From Chondrus crispus (Eukaryota; Rhodophyta; Florideophyceae; Gigartinales; Gigartinaceae), in assembly GCF_000350225.1 (NCBI RefSeq), contig NW_005178601.1, positions 224,275 through 288,274 on the forward strand: a DNA stretch of 64,000 bases, read 5' to 3'. Position 1 is the stretch's first letter; each line of letters begins with the position of its first letter. The notes beneath the pieces are model-generated. The model was not told the origin of the DNA. It did no database searches and saw only the letters and a list, made by a program, of their open reading frames with translations. Made by a program: the position numbers and the translations under genes. Positions 31,856 to 41,115 of this stretch are shown in pieces.

Positions 31856-33905
31856 TCAACCGCATCGTTGCGGATTAAATTCCACCTCGAATTAAATGCA
31901 CCCCGCGTACATGGGGCAAAAGGGGACGCGCGAAGGGACAGCTGTCCCCAGAGAGCAGCAACGGAATAGTTCGCGAGACGTCAAGACGTATTGGCAACCG
32001 AGTTCATCGAAAACGACCAGTTATCGCCGGCAAGAGGCAGGAGGGAGGATAGTACGTGCTGCCCTACGCAAAGCGGTCGCACCTCGAGGAGTAGAAGGCA
32101 GAGTGACGCGGTCGAACGCGAAAATGCCCTAAAACAAGTGCCCACGAAGGCATCGCCCGTTTCGTATTGACCAGAGGACGTCAAGACGTATCGACGAAGG
32201 TCCCGTAAGCAAACCAGAGGAAGCGAGCAGCACGAGCTGCGCCCTGAGGGCCCCTCGTCACGGACTGTGAGCAAGGAGCCCTCCAGCAGGGAGACGATCT
32301 CCCAGAGCGATATAGTCGCCCCGCGGTCGCCACAAGTTCTGCCGACATGGGACAGCTGTCCTGCACGCCCCGGTCCGGACCAGCTGCGCTATGACGAAAT
32401 GGTCCGCGATCCCGAGTCCCCCGCGACGACGGGAAGACGCAGCGCTGCATTGGATAGCAACGACAAGTACGCCCCAGTCCGAACAAGGGGAGAGAAAGAG
32501 ACAGTACGGGCCGCCGCCGGCTGATACACTCAAGATCAGAGCTCCAACAAACAGCCACCGCCATACCCTAAATAAGGGAGAAAATATCCGTGAAATGGGA
32601 AATTACACTGACGGGCGGTTGCACGGGCAGGACGCCCAGACACGTTCTGTACGCAACAACGCGCAAGAGACGTCCGTGCAGCGACGCGTGAGAAGAGTAC
32701 AGTGTGTACCAACCGATCGGTACACGCTACCAGAGCCCAACTATGGAGGGGCGCGGCCCGGTTCCGCCCCCTCCATAATTGTCAAACCAACAGACGTCCA
32801 AGCGGGGCACGGGCCGTCCCGAACGCGGAGCAGGCACCAAGACCAACGGCACGACCACGCTGACGCCCCGCCCTGGCGAATAGGAAGGAGACGACTCCTC
32901 CCATTTCCCCGACATGCCAACGATCTGCCCCTCACCCCCGCTCGCTCGCCCGAAAGCGGAGCGGGGGAGAGTACAATACGGAGCGCGACGCTGCGCTGGA
33001 TAGCGGACGTGGGAGGTCGGGAGAAACGCGTTCCCAACGTATGAATCACACCAAGAAGCTGGCGGGACGACCCGCCCAGGGGGACCCACGAAACCGCACG
33101 CGGACCCGGGCTCCGATGACAGGAGAGAGGCGACGACGTCCTCTCCGGTCCCAAACGGACGACTGGGAACGTCCCCCAACTCTCTTACCCCTACCCGCTC
33201 ATAGCCGAGGGCAGGGGCAGAGGAGTACACGGCGCGAAGCGCAACGTTGCGCAGAGGAGACTGTGAGGAACGCAACAGGGAGAGGGGACCAAGTACCACG
33301 TCGACAAGCTGGCAGGACAGACTGCCAGGGAGAACGAAGAACACCACATGAGCGGAACGCCCCGGCCGATGCGGGCGAGGGACCAAAGTAGAGGAGATAA
33401 ACGTCAAAAAGAGGATCGCCACGACGGCGACGGACGAAGGAGAAGGAGAACAGCAATTTACGAAGAGCCGAATACGGCAAGGCCGGTACGGAGACGAAGA
33501 TGACGTGCGACAGCCGGCTTCCGCCCCCACCGACACAAGTCCGCGTGGGGGCAGAAAAGTTCGCGTGGGAAGGGACAAAGTCGACAAGGAGAAGTGCTCT
33601 GGCCTACCCCTTCCTCCCCGTGCAGACAATTCGAATTGCCTCACCAACTGGCCTCCCCGCGGGACCCGCGACCAAGGGGAGCGCTGACCAATATTGCCTT
33701 CGTAGGCGAGCTCGCTGGCGCGCTCCCTAAAGGAAGTATGACGCGGTGAAACGAAGAAGTCACACCGTGCACGCACGGGTCAGGGCGAGGGCCCCTTCGC
33801 AGGTCCGACGGACATCGCGCGCACGCAAGAGACGGGATTGATTTTACGCAGAGAAAAGAGGGGGAGGAAGAACATACCCCCGGCAAGTATAACGGGACGA
33901 CCCGT
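31856..33905. other. G2 downstream non-coding region
   Basis: About 2 kb, GC-rich, between the internal purine tract and the end of the antisense ORF. A GACGTCAAGACGTAT motif occurs twice (31977 and 32174). Open frames exist on both strands but share no family features and look like by-products of GC content. No RNA gene is seen. Confidence 0.5.
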
Positions 33906-36173
33906 TCAGTGGTTGGTACGGTCGGCCGGCGACGCGTCCCCTGACCCGTAAAGGCTAGGGGGACAGTAACTGGGGTGACGAGGCGGCTCTGCCGCGTGCT
34001 CCGCAAGTGGGGGCAACGCCACCTCACTATGGCGAGTCCAGTGATGCACACGGCTCTGAGGAGCCTGGACGTTGCCCACCGCGCCGGCCTCGTACCCCGA
34101 CTGCTCGTAAGGATCTCGCATGATCGGGCGTGGCGCCGACGAAGACTCCACGCGAAGGCGTCGGAGGTCGTCCCGTTCGCGGCGGTACCGGTCACGTTCG
34201 GCGGTCGTCCGCTCCAGCGCGCTCGCTTGACGATCAGAGGACTCGCTTAACGCCGCTAACTCGATGCGTGCATGGCGCAACTCGGACACGGACGACGCAC
34301 GACCCGCCTCGAGGCGACGTGCTTCGTCGCTTCGCGCCAAGTACCAGCTCGCGAGTGTGCCGAGGAGGCTGCCCACCTGCCAAGGGCGGTCGGCAGCGCG
34401 ACCCAAAGCATGGGCTAACGACGGGACGGCCTTGACGTCCTCTCGCTCCAACGTCGCGTGGCGTACGGACGCCACCGGTGGCGCCTCACGCAGCGGCACC
34501 GCATTGAGAGGTGGAACAGGGGGAACCGGAGGACTCGCCACCGGACCGAAGTCGCTCTCGGCGAGACGAGTTTCGAACAGCGAGTCAGCACGAGCGGACG
34601 TGTAGGGAGCGGGCTCACTGTCCAAATCGCGGTACCGTTTCTTCGGAGCCTCACGCGAAGCGGAGCCGACTCCGCCTCCGCTCCTGACGTGCCCTGACGA
34701 GGACGCCGGCGCCACTTGGCGTGCCACGAAGGTGTCAGCGCGATGGTCATATACGAGGAAGGAGGATCGCTCGCCAGTAGTGAAATCGGTCCAGCGTCGA
34801 TGCTGGATTTCACTCACCTCGCTAGCCCGTTGCATGAGCGCGAGGGCGGATGAATACGACCACGGCACATGCTGAGTGCTCCGCTCGAGCGGATGTAGGG
34901 GGACCTGGGGGAGGTCCCACGCAACCCTCCCCAAGTAAGCCAGCACCTCGAGGGGCTGGACGAACACGCGATCGTGAATAGATACCTCGTTTATGAAAGC
35001 GTTGCCGAGGGCCCAGGCCCATTCCCTCTCTACGTTGTCCATTAAGTCTGCATAAGCCGGATGTTGAGAATTTGAGCACGCCACACCGAAGTGCTTGAGC
35101 ACATACGGGAGCAACAGATGTACTCCCAACGAAGGGAGGGTCTCCCGTATCACTGCAGGGAGCCGGGGGAAGTCGCGAGGGGACAGGCCTCCTTCAAAGG
35201 AAGCGTGGCGGAAAACACGCCCGTCCTCCTCCTCGGAATGGCGGTACGCCGACCAATCGTGAGGAGCAATGGCAACGCCGTATAGCCTCATCAGCGAGCA
35301 CGCTGACTTCTGTAGAGCGACGCGCGCCTTCGAATAGGCGAAAGGACGGGGTCTCACGTACAGACTCCCCACGTTGGAGAAGACGAATTCTCGAGGGGCC
35401 GTCCCCTCGCGGTGGAAGAGATACGTGGCCATGCGATCCACGTATTCCACCTCACCGAGACTGTACGCGAACGTGCGATCGCAGGGGATGGCAGAAGGGA
35501 TTTGATACGCCGCACCGCCACCTTCGGCCAGGAGGCGCTCCAGGACGAGCGAGGACTCCTCCACGCGTCCGGCTTCGTACACCTTCCGGACGCGAAGCAA
35601 ATCGGGATGAAGTTGTTCCCGCGCCAGCAGTTCCCCGACAGTAACTCCAGAACGGGCATAGCGGCACCACGCGAACCTTAGACGGTCTAGGGGCAACGGG
35701 GCGGAACGCTCGAGCGCCGCGCCGAACCACTTGGATGGAGCCTCGACCATTTCGGTGCCTTGACCCGACACATACTGAGGCGTCTCAGGATGTCCGCTAA
35801 CGCGAGGGCCGTTGCCCGATCCCCCGTGCGAACCCGTCGCCCCGGGAAGCGCTGCCGTAGGGGCCCCGACGGGGCCCGCCTCGACGGACAGGCGAGGGGC
35901 CGTCGCCGAGGGAACCAGCTCGACAGAAGACGTCGACTCCCGAGAGACACGAGCTCGCTGAAATGGCTGTACAGTAACCCAAGGGCGCACAACTGCCACG
36001 GGACGACCCGAAGCGTGCTCATCCGGGGCCGCGACCGCCGCCGTCGACGGTTCGAGGGGAGCGGCGCCTCCGGGAGATTGAAACGAAAGACCCGGCTGTG
36101 AGGGGCATGGGGTTACAGAGCTTGACGGAGTAGCGACGGACGCGACGAACCGACCCTCGGAGGGCGACGTCAT
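33906..36173 (-). CDS. G2 antisense ORF protein (755 aa), opposite strand to gag-pol
   Basis: ATG at 36173, 305 bp inside the 3' LTR, reading inward on the minus strand; the frame extends upstream without another ATG. The N-terminal 200 residues are low-complexity, Pro/Ser/Ala/Val-rich. A globular part (about 170-470) is rich in aromatic and basic residues, with RTFAYSLGEVEYVDRM, FVFSNVGSLYVRPRPFAY, REWAWALGNAFINEV and VEVL-like segments. A Ser/Arg-rich stretch with KKRYRDLDSE follows, and a coiled coil lies near the C-terminus (around ASALERTTAERDRYRRERDD). I recognise no catalytic motif and no zinc finger. The G1 antisense region shows weak colinear similarity. Long uninterrupted coding in a young element argues for function; it may act in assembly, regulation or targeting. 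Confidence 0.7.
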   Translation of the reverse strand: MTSPSEGRFVASVATPSSSVTPCPSQPGLSFQSPGGAAPLEPSTAAVAAPDEHASGRPVAVVRPWVTVQPFQRARVSRESTSSVELVPSATAPRLSVEAGPVGAPTAALPGATGSHGGSGNGPRVSGHPETPQYVSGQGTEMVEAPSKWFGAALERSAPLPLDRLRFAWCRYARSGVTVGELLAREQLHPDLLRVRKVYEAGRVEESSLVLERLLAEGGGAAYQIPSAIPCDRTFAYSLGEVEYVDRMATYLFHREGTAPREFVFSNVGSLYVRPRPFAYSKARVALQKSACSLMRLYGVAIAPHDWSAYRHSEEEDGRVFRHASFEGGLSPRDFPRLPAVIRETLPSLGVHLLLPYVLKHFGVACSNSQHPAYADLMDNVEREWAWALGNAFINEVSIHDRVFVQPLEVLAYLGRVAWDLPQVPLHPLERSTQHVPWSYSSALALMQRASEVSEIQHRRWTDFTTGERSSFLVYDHRADTFVARQVAPASSSGHVRSGGGVGSASREAPKKRYRDLDSEPAPYTSARADSLFETRLAESDFGPVASPPVPPVPPLNAVPLREAPPVASVRHATLEREDVKAVPSLAHALGRAADRPWQVGSLLGTLASWYLARSDEARRLEAGRASSVSELRHARIELAALSESSDRQASALERTTAERDRYRRERDDLRRLRVESSSAPRPIMRDPYEQSGYEAGAVGNVQAPQSRVHHWTRHSEVALPPLAEHAAEPPRHPSYCPPSLYGSGDASPADRTNH

Positions 36174-36439
36174 TATTACCCCGACAACGAGGCCTCCGGC
36201 AAGTAGGGTCAGGACAGCGGGAGCGCGGCGCCCCGAGTACAGAAAAGGAGAAAAAGAGGGCGTCGCCCCGATGTGCGGACGGAGTGAGCGGCGTGGCCAA
36301 CGGAGAAGCGGACGGGACGCGAGAGCGCACACGGCGGCGTGCTACCGGAAACGGGACCCGCAACGACTGGAGCAGAGGAGATGAGAATACCAAGAAGGGG
36401 TTCAGGTCAAAAGAAGCACGAGTTGCCCTACAAGCACAT

Positions 36440-36477
36440 GTGAACGCGGACGTTCACACTTGTGGGGGGGGGGGCCG
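36440..36477 (+). other. Hairpin plus polypurine tract at the G2 3' LTR
   Basis: The same GTGAACG/CGTTCAC stem as at 31821, followed by a run of eleven G residues ending right at the LTR start. This position fits the plus-strand primer (polypurine tract). Confidence 0.8.
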
Positions 36478-37157
36478 TGTAGCATAACCCCCCCTGGGGG
36501 ACTCACTTTAGATTAGATCACGATTGATTTAGTTACTGTAGAGCCGGACGCTCTACAGTACCACCGAGCGTGTCCACGTGTGCCCACAGCCCACGTGCAC
36601 ACGTGTACCACGCGCGAACGAAGCGCACACGCACCACGGGTAATACGTGTACTGTCAGCCTCGACATAGCTGACAGTATTACAGTGCAGGCCGACTTGCA
36701 CTACAGTAGCCCACTACAGTACCTCGGTACTGTAGTGTTATGATAGATGGTTTTGTATATTAAATATGGAGCGGACTGACAGCGGAGGGGGGCGACAAGC
36801 ACGGGCTTGTCCTCAACCGACCGCCAAGGTCAGTCCACCCAGCTTATTCTAAACGTCGCCTTCGCTCTTCGCGCGCGTTTAGTCGGAGCCGAGCCGGAGT
36901 GGACGCGCAGCACGCGAGCGAGCACGGAACCGCCTCCGCCCGTCAGCACTGGTACGTCACCCAGTGCTGCTCCGGGGCGTCGAGGCGTCGATCCGCTCGT
37001 GCGTGCGCGCGTCCCTGCTCGCTCCCGCTCTACCACCGCTACCCGGGCCCGAGCCCGGTTCCGTAGCTGGTTGGCCCGCTTCACCCCTTCTCCGATCCGG
37101 GGTCTACAGCTCGAACTGCGCATACACCTCCAGTCGTCTGGGGGTGTTTATGCTACA
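36478..37157 (+). repeat. G2 3' LTR (680 bp)
   Basis: Partner of 23800-24479 with about 7 differences by eye; TG/CA ends; followed by the CTTCT duplication. Confidence 0.93.
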
Positions 37158-37334
37158 CTTCTCGTCCCCCAAAGCGTCCGCATGTTTTGCAAAGTCGAAC
37201 CTGTCGCGAGGAGGCACTGTACGGCCTCGACGACCGTCTTCGTTGGTGATTTCGGTAAGCACACCCGCAGTTATTGCACACCCAATTGAAGTGAGTACAC
37301 TACGTACCAGGCCCGTCCTGCGAAATCGAAACCT
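37158..37334 (-). pseudogene. PIF/Harbinger transposase, N-terminal part (split by G2)
   Basis: The minus-strand frame includes VLTSIGCAITAGVLTE and PPRDRFDFAKHADALGDEK. Once one CTTCT duplication is discounted it joins, in frame, the FRRLYRLSK start of the piece ending at 23799. It opens after an in-frame TAG and has no ATG, so the true start is lost or lies in an upstream exon; a CAG acceptor-like site sits near 37318. This shows that G2 inserted into the transposase coding region. Confidence 0.65.
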
Positions 37335-37762
37335 CTATTGGAGGACGGTCAGCGCTCTGTGGCATCGGGCGGGGAGCCTCTGGAGACGTGGATGCGTCAT
37401 GAGGCGTGGGTGTGTGGTAGCGATCACGAGGGATCGTTGGGGGCGGTCGTCGCTACAGGTCGCGAGACTACTGTTCCAAATTTCCATCCGTCAGGCCATG
37501 TCTCCATAAAAGCGATGACGAGCTGGAAACTGAAAATTACAGTATGATTTTCATCACTTCCAGATTTACAGTTTCCAACTTTTTAACTCCATAAAACGGC
37601 CCTCACCATCGAGGGCGTAAATCTCGCTATGAGGGAAAGCGGTATGTCTAGTCACCACCAGGGTGTTCTGGGCCCTCTGTCCGCGGTAGCTCAGAGGTAA
37701 CACGAGAATCGCGGGTGGAGTCACGGTCAGCGCGTGAAGGGGTACTCGGGATCGAGTAACTA
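37335..37762. other. Region upstream of the Harbinger transposase
   Basis: No coding domain is recognised. A tRNA box A-like string occurs at about 37685 (GGTAGCTCAGAGG) without a matching box B or T arm. A short TTTACAGTTTCCAAC-type repeat is seen near 37530 and 37565. Confidence 0.3.
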
Positions 37763-37845
37763 GAAGGAGTGCACTCCTTCCGTTGCACACAGTCCGCAAT
37801 ACGGCCGCGACACACCCATGGGTGTTTCGCGCCCGTATTGCGGAC
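37763..37845. other. Two adjacent palindromes
   Basis: 37763-37780 is an 18-bp perfect palindrome (GAAGGAGTG/CACTCCTTC). 37792-37845 is a 54-bp palindrome with no loop in which 25 of 27 pairs match, centred on CCCATGGG. Such structures form cruciforms and may mark a replication or recombination site, or the folded end of a small element. Confidence 0.8.
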
Positions 37846-38059
37846 CGCTATCGACAGCGTCGAAGAAGAACAACACAAGAAAACAGAAGGAAGAAGGAAG
37901 AAGAGCAATAGCGTAGAAATGTAGAAATAGGTCAAAAAGTAAAGGAAAAACAAGAAAAAGGATGACGACGAAGGGTGCAGGTACCAGACTTAGCCAACTA
38001 GATAGAAACCGTAGAGGATCCCACCAGAGATGAGGTCCCATCACCTGATGGTTGTTTAC

Positions 38060-38410
38060 TGTAACGCCTTCTGACACCCGACCTATATAGGCCGAGCGCC
38101 GTCGTCGGCGTCGGTTACTAAATGGGTAATTAATAATTAATTATCGACATTACAATTGCCACTTGGCATTAGACGCTAATTAGCGTAGAAACTCGTGGGC
38201 ACCACGTATATATACGCGTCGTACACGTGCCATACGACTGTCATACACGTGTCATACGACTGTCATACACGTGTGTCTACGTGTGGCGGCGTGGGGTACA
38301 CATGGGGTACCTTCCCAAGTGTGCGCGCCCAGTACACGTGTCAAAGGCGGGGAGCGCGGCCCCGCGACGGCGGTGACCAGGGATAAAGGGCGCAGGGTCA
38401 CTACACTACA
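38060..38410 (+). repeat. Possible solo LTR or promoter-rich repeat
   Basis: Begins TGTAACGCC and ends CACTACACTACA. It contains TATATAGG, an AT-rich ATTAATAATTAATTAT stretch like that in the G1 LTR, a second TATATATA (38208) and about five ACACGTG-type sites (38220-38345). No target duplication could be matched, so the LTR call is weak. Confidence 0.25.
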
Positions 38411-38532
38411 CAATGCGAGAGACAGCCGATGACCAACAGATTTTTCTTTCTCTCAAACCCTAGTTCTGCGCCCGCTCCCATCTGCGCCGCAATCTGAGGT
38501 CCAAGTCACTCGTGCTGCAACAAACAACCGCA

Positions 38533-38958
38533 ATGCTTGCCATTTCTTTGCTTCAGCCGTACTCAACGACTCTGCTAGTCTCTTCGAAGACCCCAGTGGC
38601 TGTTGTCGTTGGCAGAATTATGAAGCTGCCCGTGGAGACGAAGTGTCATGACGTCAAGAAGGTGTTTGCTTGCCTTTCTCGAGATATCGCCTGCGAAGAT
38701 CCTGTGCTGAAAAAGATGAAAGAGGATAAGCGGCGAAGTTTCTATCGGTGGGTGAACGACGCGACTTATATCCATACGGGGGCGCTGGTTGCAACAGCTG
38801 TCGACATGCTTCTCTTGAACAGGACTGCACTCATGAAGCTTGGGCGTCAATATTGGACTCTAATTCCGACTATGGTTGAAATCCTAGACTGCTTTCGAGG
38901 CGTTGAACTTGTCTCAGGTCTGCCCATTATGTGTGTATTTGCGAACCTCGGCCCATAA
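38533..38958 (+). CDS. Unrecognised ORF (141 aa)
   Basis: ATG at 38533 is the first methionine in the frame; MLAISLLQPYSTTLL could be a weak hydrophobic start. The middle holds a charged block with CHDVKKVFACLSRD and KKMKEDKRRSFYRW, then helical sequence with VATAVDMLLLNRTALM. The last residues and the stop come from a reversed tRNA-like repeat, so the original C-terminus was probably replaced. A TATA-bearing repeat lies just upstream. No family is recognised. It may be a host gene fragment or an element gene. Confidence 0.3.
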   Translation: MLAISLLQPYSTTLLVSSKTPVAVVVGRIMKLPVETKCHDVKKVFACLSRDIACEDPVLKKMKEDKRRSFYRWVNDATYIHTGALVATAVDMLLLNRTALMKLGRQYWTLIPTMVEILDCFRGVELVSGLPIMCVFANLGP

Positions 38959-39050
38959 CCTGATGTTAATATCGAGGTCTGAGAAAAGTTGCCGCAAAAA
39001 CTCGTTAACCACTAGGCCACAGGCGCTGGCTTCTTGGTGTCCCCTCCTTC
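38940..39050 (-). repeat. Single reversed copy of the tRNA-like repeat
   Basis: The reverse complement matches the tRNA-like part of the 39380-41115 units: GCGCCTG, a box A-like GGCCTAGTGGTTAACG, then ATCAGGTTATGGGCC. The T-arm end is missing. It joins the ORF at 38533-38958 on one side and a copia gag fragment on the other. Confidence 0.65.
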
Positions 39051-39173
39051 GATGATGTACTGATCAACATTATATAGTGCAAGCAGAAGTGGTATTTTCT
39101 GCTTCCACACGTAGAAGTTGGAGTCCGTCAGTTTATCGATTCTGATGGACCCTCCTCCTCCTTGATCTTCCAT
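39051..39173 (-). mobile_element. Ty1/copia gag N-terminal fragment
   Basis: An ATG at 39173 begins a short frame with RIDKLTDSNFYVWKQKI and ALYNVDQYI, the typical start of copia gag. Only about 40 codons remain before repeat sequence takes over. It is a fossil fragment on the minus strand, and its LTR is not identified. Confidence 0.65.
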
Positions 39174-39379
39174 TTTCGTGCAGAAAGACTTCAAGTATTC
39201 AAAAAATCCGTTCAAGGATCCCAAGCCGTCAACCGATAGTCAACACAATGGCAAGCCCACCCCTATAAGAAGTTCGATATGTTTACTATGAGGTTGCACT
39301 AGGAAAAGTTTGAGAACAGATAATCGAATTTATTTGAAAGGTATCACTGACTATTCTGTTCACAAATTACCTTTAAGTG

Positions 39380-41115
39380 TGGGGCACCGTTCTGTTGAAA
39401 TAGTAAGCGCGCCCAAAGGCACCGCAAGAAGCCAGTGCCTGTAGCCAGGTGGTTAACCAATTTTTGCGCCAGATTTTTCAGACCTCGATTTTAACATGAG
39501 GTTATGGGCCCAAAATTACCCTACCATTCGTGAGTTCGACTCTCAACGGGTGCATTTGAGCGGCGCAATGCTTGTTTGTTTGTGTCACACTTGGGAACGT
39601 ACCTGCCTGTATGTTGTGGACTGATCCGCGCCGTGTGTTTGGCGTCTTTTGGTCGAGGAAGAGTGTTGAAATAGTGAGGGCGCCCAAGGGGACACCAAAG
39701 AAGACAGCGCTTCTGCCCTACTGGTTCACGAAGTTTTGCTGCAAATTTTACAGGCCTCGATTTCAACATAAAGTTATGGGCCCAGATTTACGCTACCATT
39801 CGCGAGTTCGATTCTCAACGGGTGCATTTGAGCGGCGCAATGTTTGTTTCTTTGTGTCACACTTGAGAACCTATCGGCCTGTGTGTTGTGCATTGAGCCG
39901 CGCCGTGTGTTCGGCGTCTCTTGGTCGAGAAGGAGTGTTGAAAAAGTGATCGTGCCCAAGATGACACCGAGAAACCAGCGCCTCTGCCCTAGTGGTTAAC
40001 CAAATTTTTCAGACATCGATTTTAACACCAGGTTATGGGCCCAGATTTACGCTATCATTCGTGAGTTCGATTGTCACCGGGTGCATTTGGGCGGCGCAAT
40101 GTTTGTTTGTTTGTGTTACACTTGAGAACCTATCGGCCTGTGTGTTGTGGACTGACCCGCGGCGTGTGTTTGGCGTCTCTTGGTGGAGGAGGAGTGTTGA
40201 AATAGTGAGGGCGCCCAAGGGGACACCAAAGAAGACAGCGCTTCTGCCCTACTGGTTCACGAAGTTTTGCTGCAAATTTTACAGGCCTCGATTTCAACAT
40301 AAAGTTATGGGCCCAGATTTACGCTACCATTCGTGAGTTCGATTGTCACCGGGTGCATTTGAGCGGCGCAATGTTTGTTTGTTTGTGTCACACTTGAGGA
40401 CCTATCGGCCTGTGTGGTGTGGACTGACCCGCGCCATGTGTTTGGCGTGTCTTGGTCGAGGAGGAGTGTTGAAATAGTGAGGGCGCCCAAGGGGACACCA
40501 AGAAGACAGCGCCTGTGCCCTACTGGTTAACGAAATTTTGCTGCAAATTTTACAGGCCCCGATTTTAGCATAAAGTTATGGGCCCACATTTACGCTATCA
40601 TTCGTGAGTTCGATTCTCACCAGTCGCATTTGGGCGGCGCAATGTTTGTTTGTTTGTTTGTGTCACACTTGGGAACGTACCGGCCTGTATGTTTGTGCAG
40701 TGACCCGCGCCGTGTGTTTGGCGTCCTTTGGTCGAGAAGGACTGTTGAAATAGTGCCCGCCCCGAACGGGCCACCAAGAAGACAGGGCCTCTGTCCAACT
40801 GGTGAACGAAATTTTGCGCCAGATTTTTCAGACCTCGATTTTAACATCAGGTTATGGGCCCAGATTTACCCTACCATTCGTGAATTCGGTTCTCACCGCG
40901 TGCATTTGAGCGGCGCAATGTTTGTTTGTTTGTGTTACACTTGAGAACCTATCGGCCTGTGTATTGTGGCCTGACCCGCGCCGTGTGTTTGGCGTCCCTT
41001 TGTCGAGGAGGAGTGTTGAAATAGTGAGGGCGCCCAAGGGGACACCAAGAAGACAGCGCCTGTGCTCTAGTGGTTAACGAATTTTTGCGCGAATTTTTCA
41101 TGCGTCGATTTTAAC
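39380..41115 (+). repeat. Tandem array of about 270-bp units with tRNA-like parts (about 6 copies)
   Basis: The T-arm-like GTGAGTTCGATTCTCAC or a variant recurs at about 39530, 39802, 40061, 40333, 40614 and 40880, a period of 259-281 bp. Each tRNA-like part starts GCGCCTG, has a box A-like TCTAGTGGTTAACG, and ends in a T arm with stem GTGAG/CTCAC and loop TTCGATT, then CGGGTGC, which can pair with GCGCCTG as an acceptor stem allowing two wobbles. The distance between box A and the T arm (about 80 nt) is longer than in an ordinary tRNA. The other 150 bp include GCGCCGTGTGTTTGGCGTC. It looks like a tRNA-derived SINE or tRNA-like gene amplified in tandem. Confidence 0.75.

Larger units (their letters stand above)
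23800..37157 (+). mobile_element. G2: Ty3/gypsy element, 13.4 kb, full-length with both LTRs
   Basis: LTRs of 680 bp at 23800-24479 and 36478-37157 have TG/CA ends, and the target duplication CTTCT sits at 23795-23799 and 37158-37162. By eye the LTRs differ at about 7 positions (about 1 percent), so the insertion is recent. Order on the plus strand: LTR, primer site, gag, structured spacer, pol, a hairpin plus purine tract, about 2 kb of non-coding GC-rich DNA, a long ORF on the minus strand, a second hairpin plus purine tract, LTR. The gag-pol part carries a few breaks; the antisense ORF looks whole. It splits a Harbinger transposase gene. G3 is a close relative. Confidence 0.95.

Noticed and set aside
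31896-33730. Several open frames on both strands in the G2 downstream region
   Set aside because: GC-rich sequence has few stops; the frames overlap each other and none shares features with another element or has a domain.
37680-37760. tRNA gene suggested by GGTAGCTCAGAGG
   Set aside because: Only a box A-like string; no T arm of the right shape, no acceptor pairing and no plausible anticodon arm.
38060-38410. Firm solo LTR call
   Set aside because: End dinucleotides and TATA sites fit, but flanking target duplications do not match; kept only as a low-confidence feature.
39502-41037. Repeated minus-strand ORFs of about 60 residues starting MGALTISTLLLD
   Set aside because: They recur only because the 270-bp unit is repeated, cross the tRNA-like boundary and have no independent coding features.
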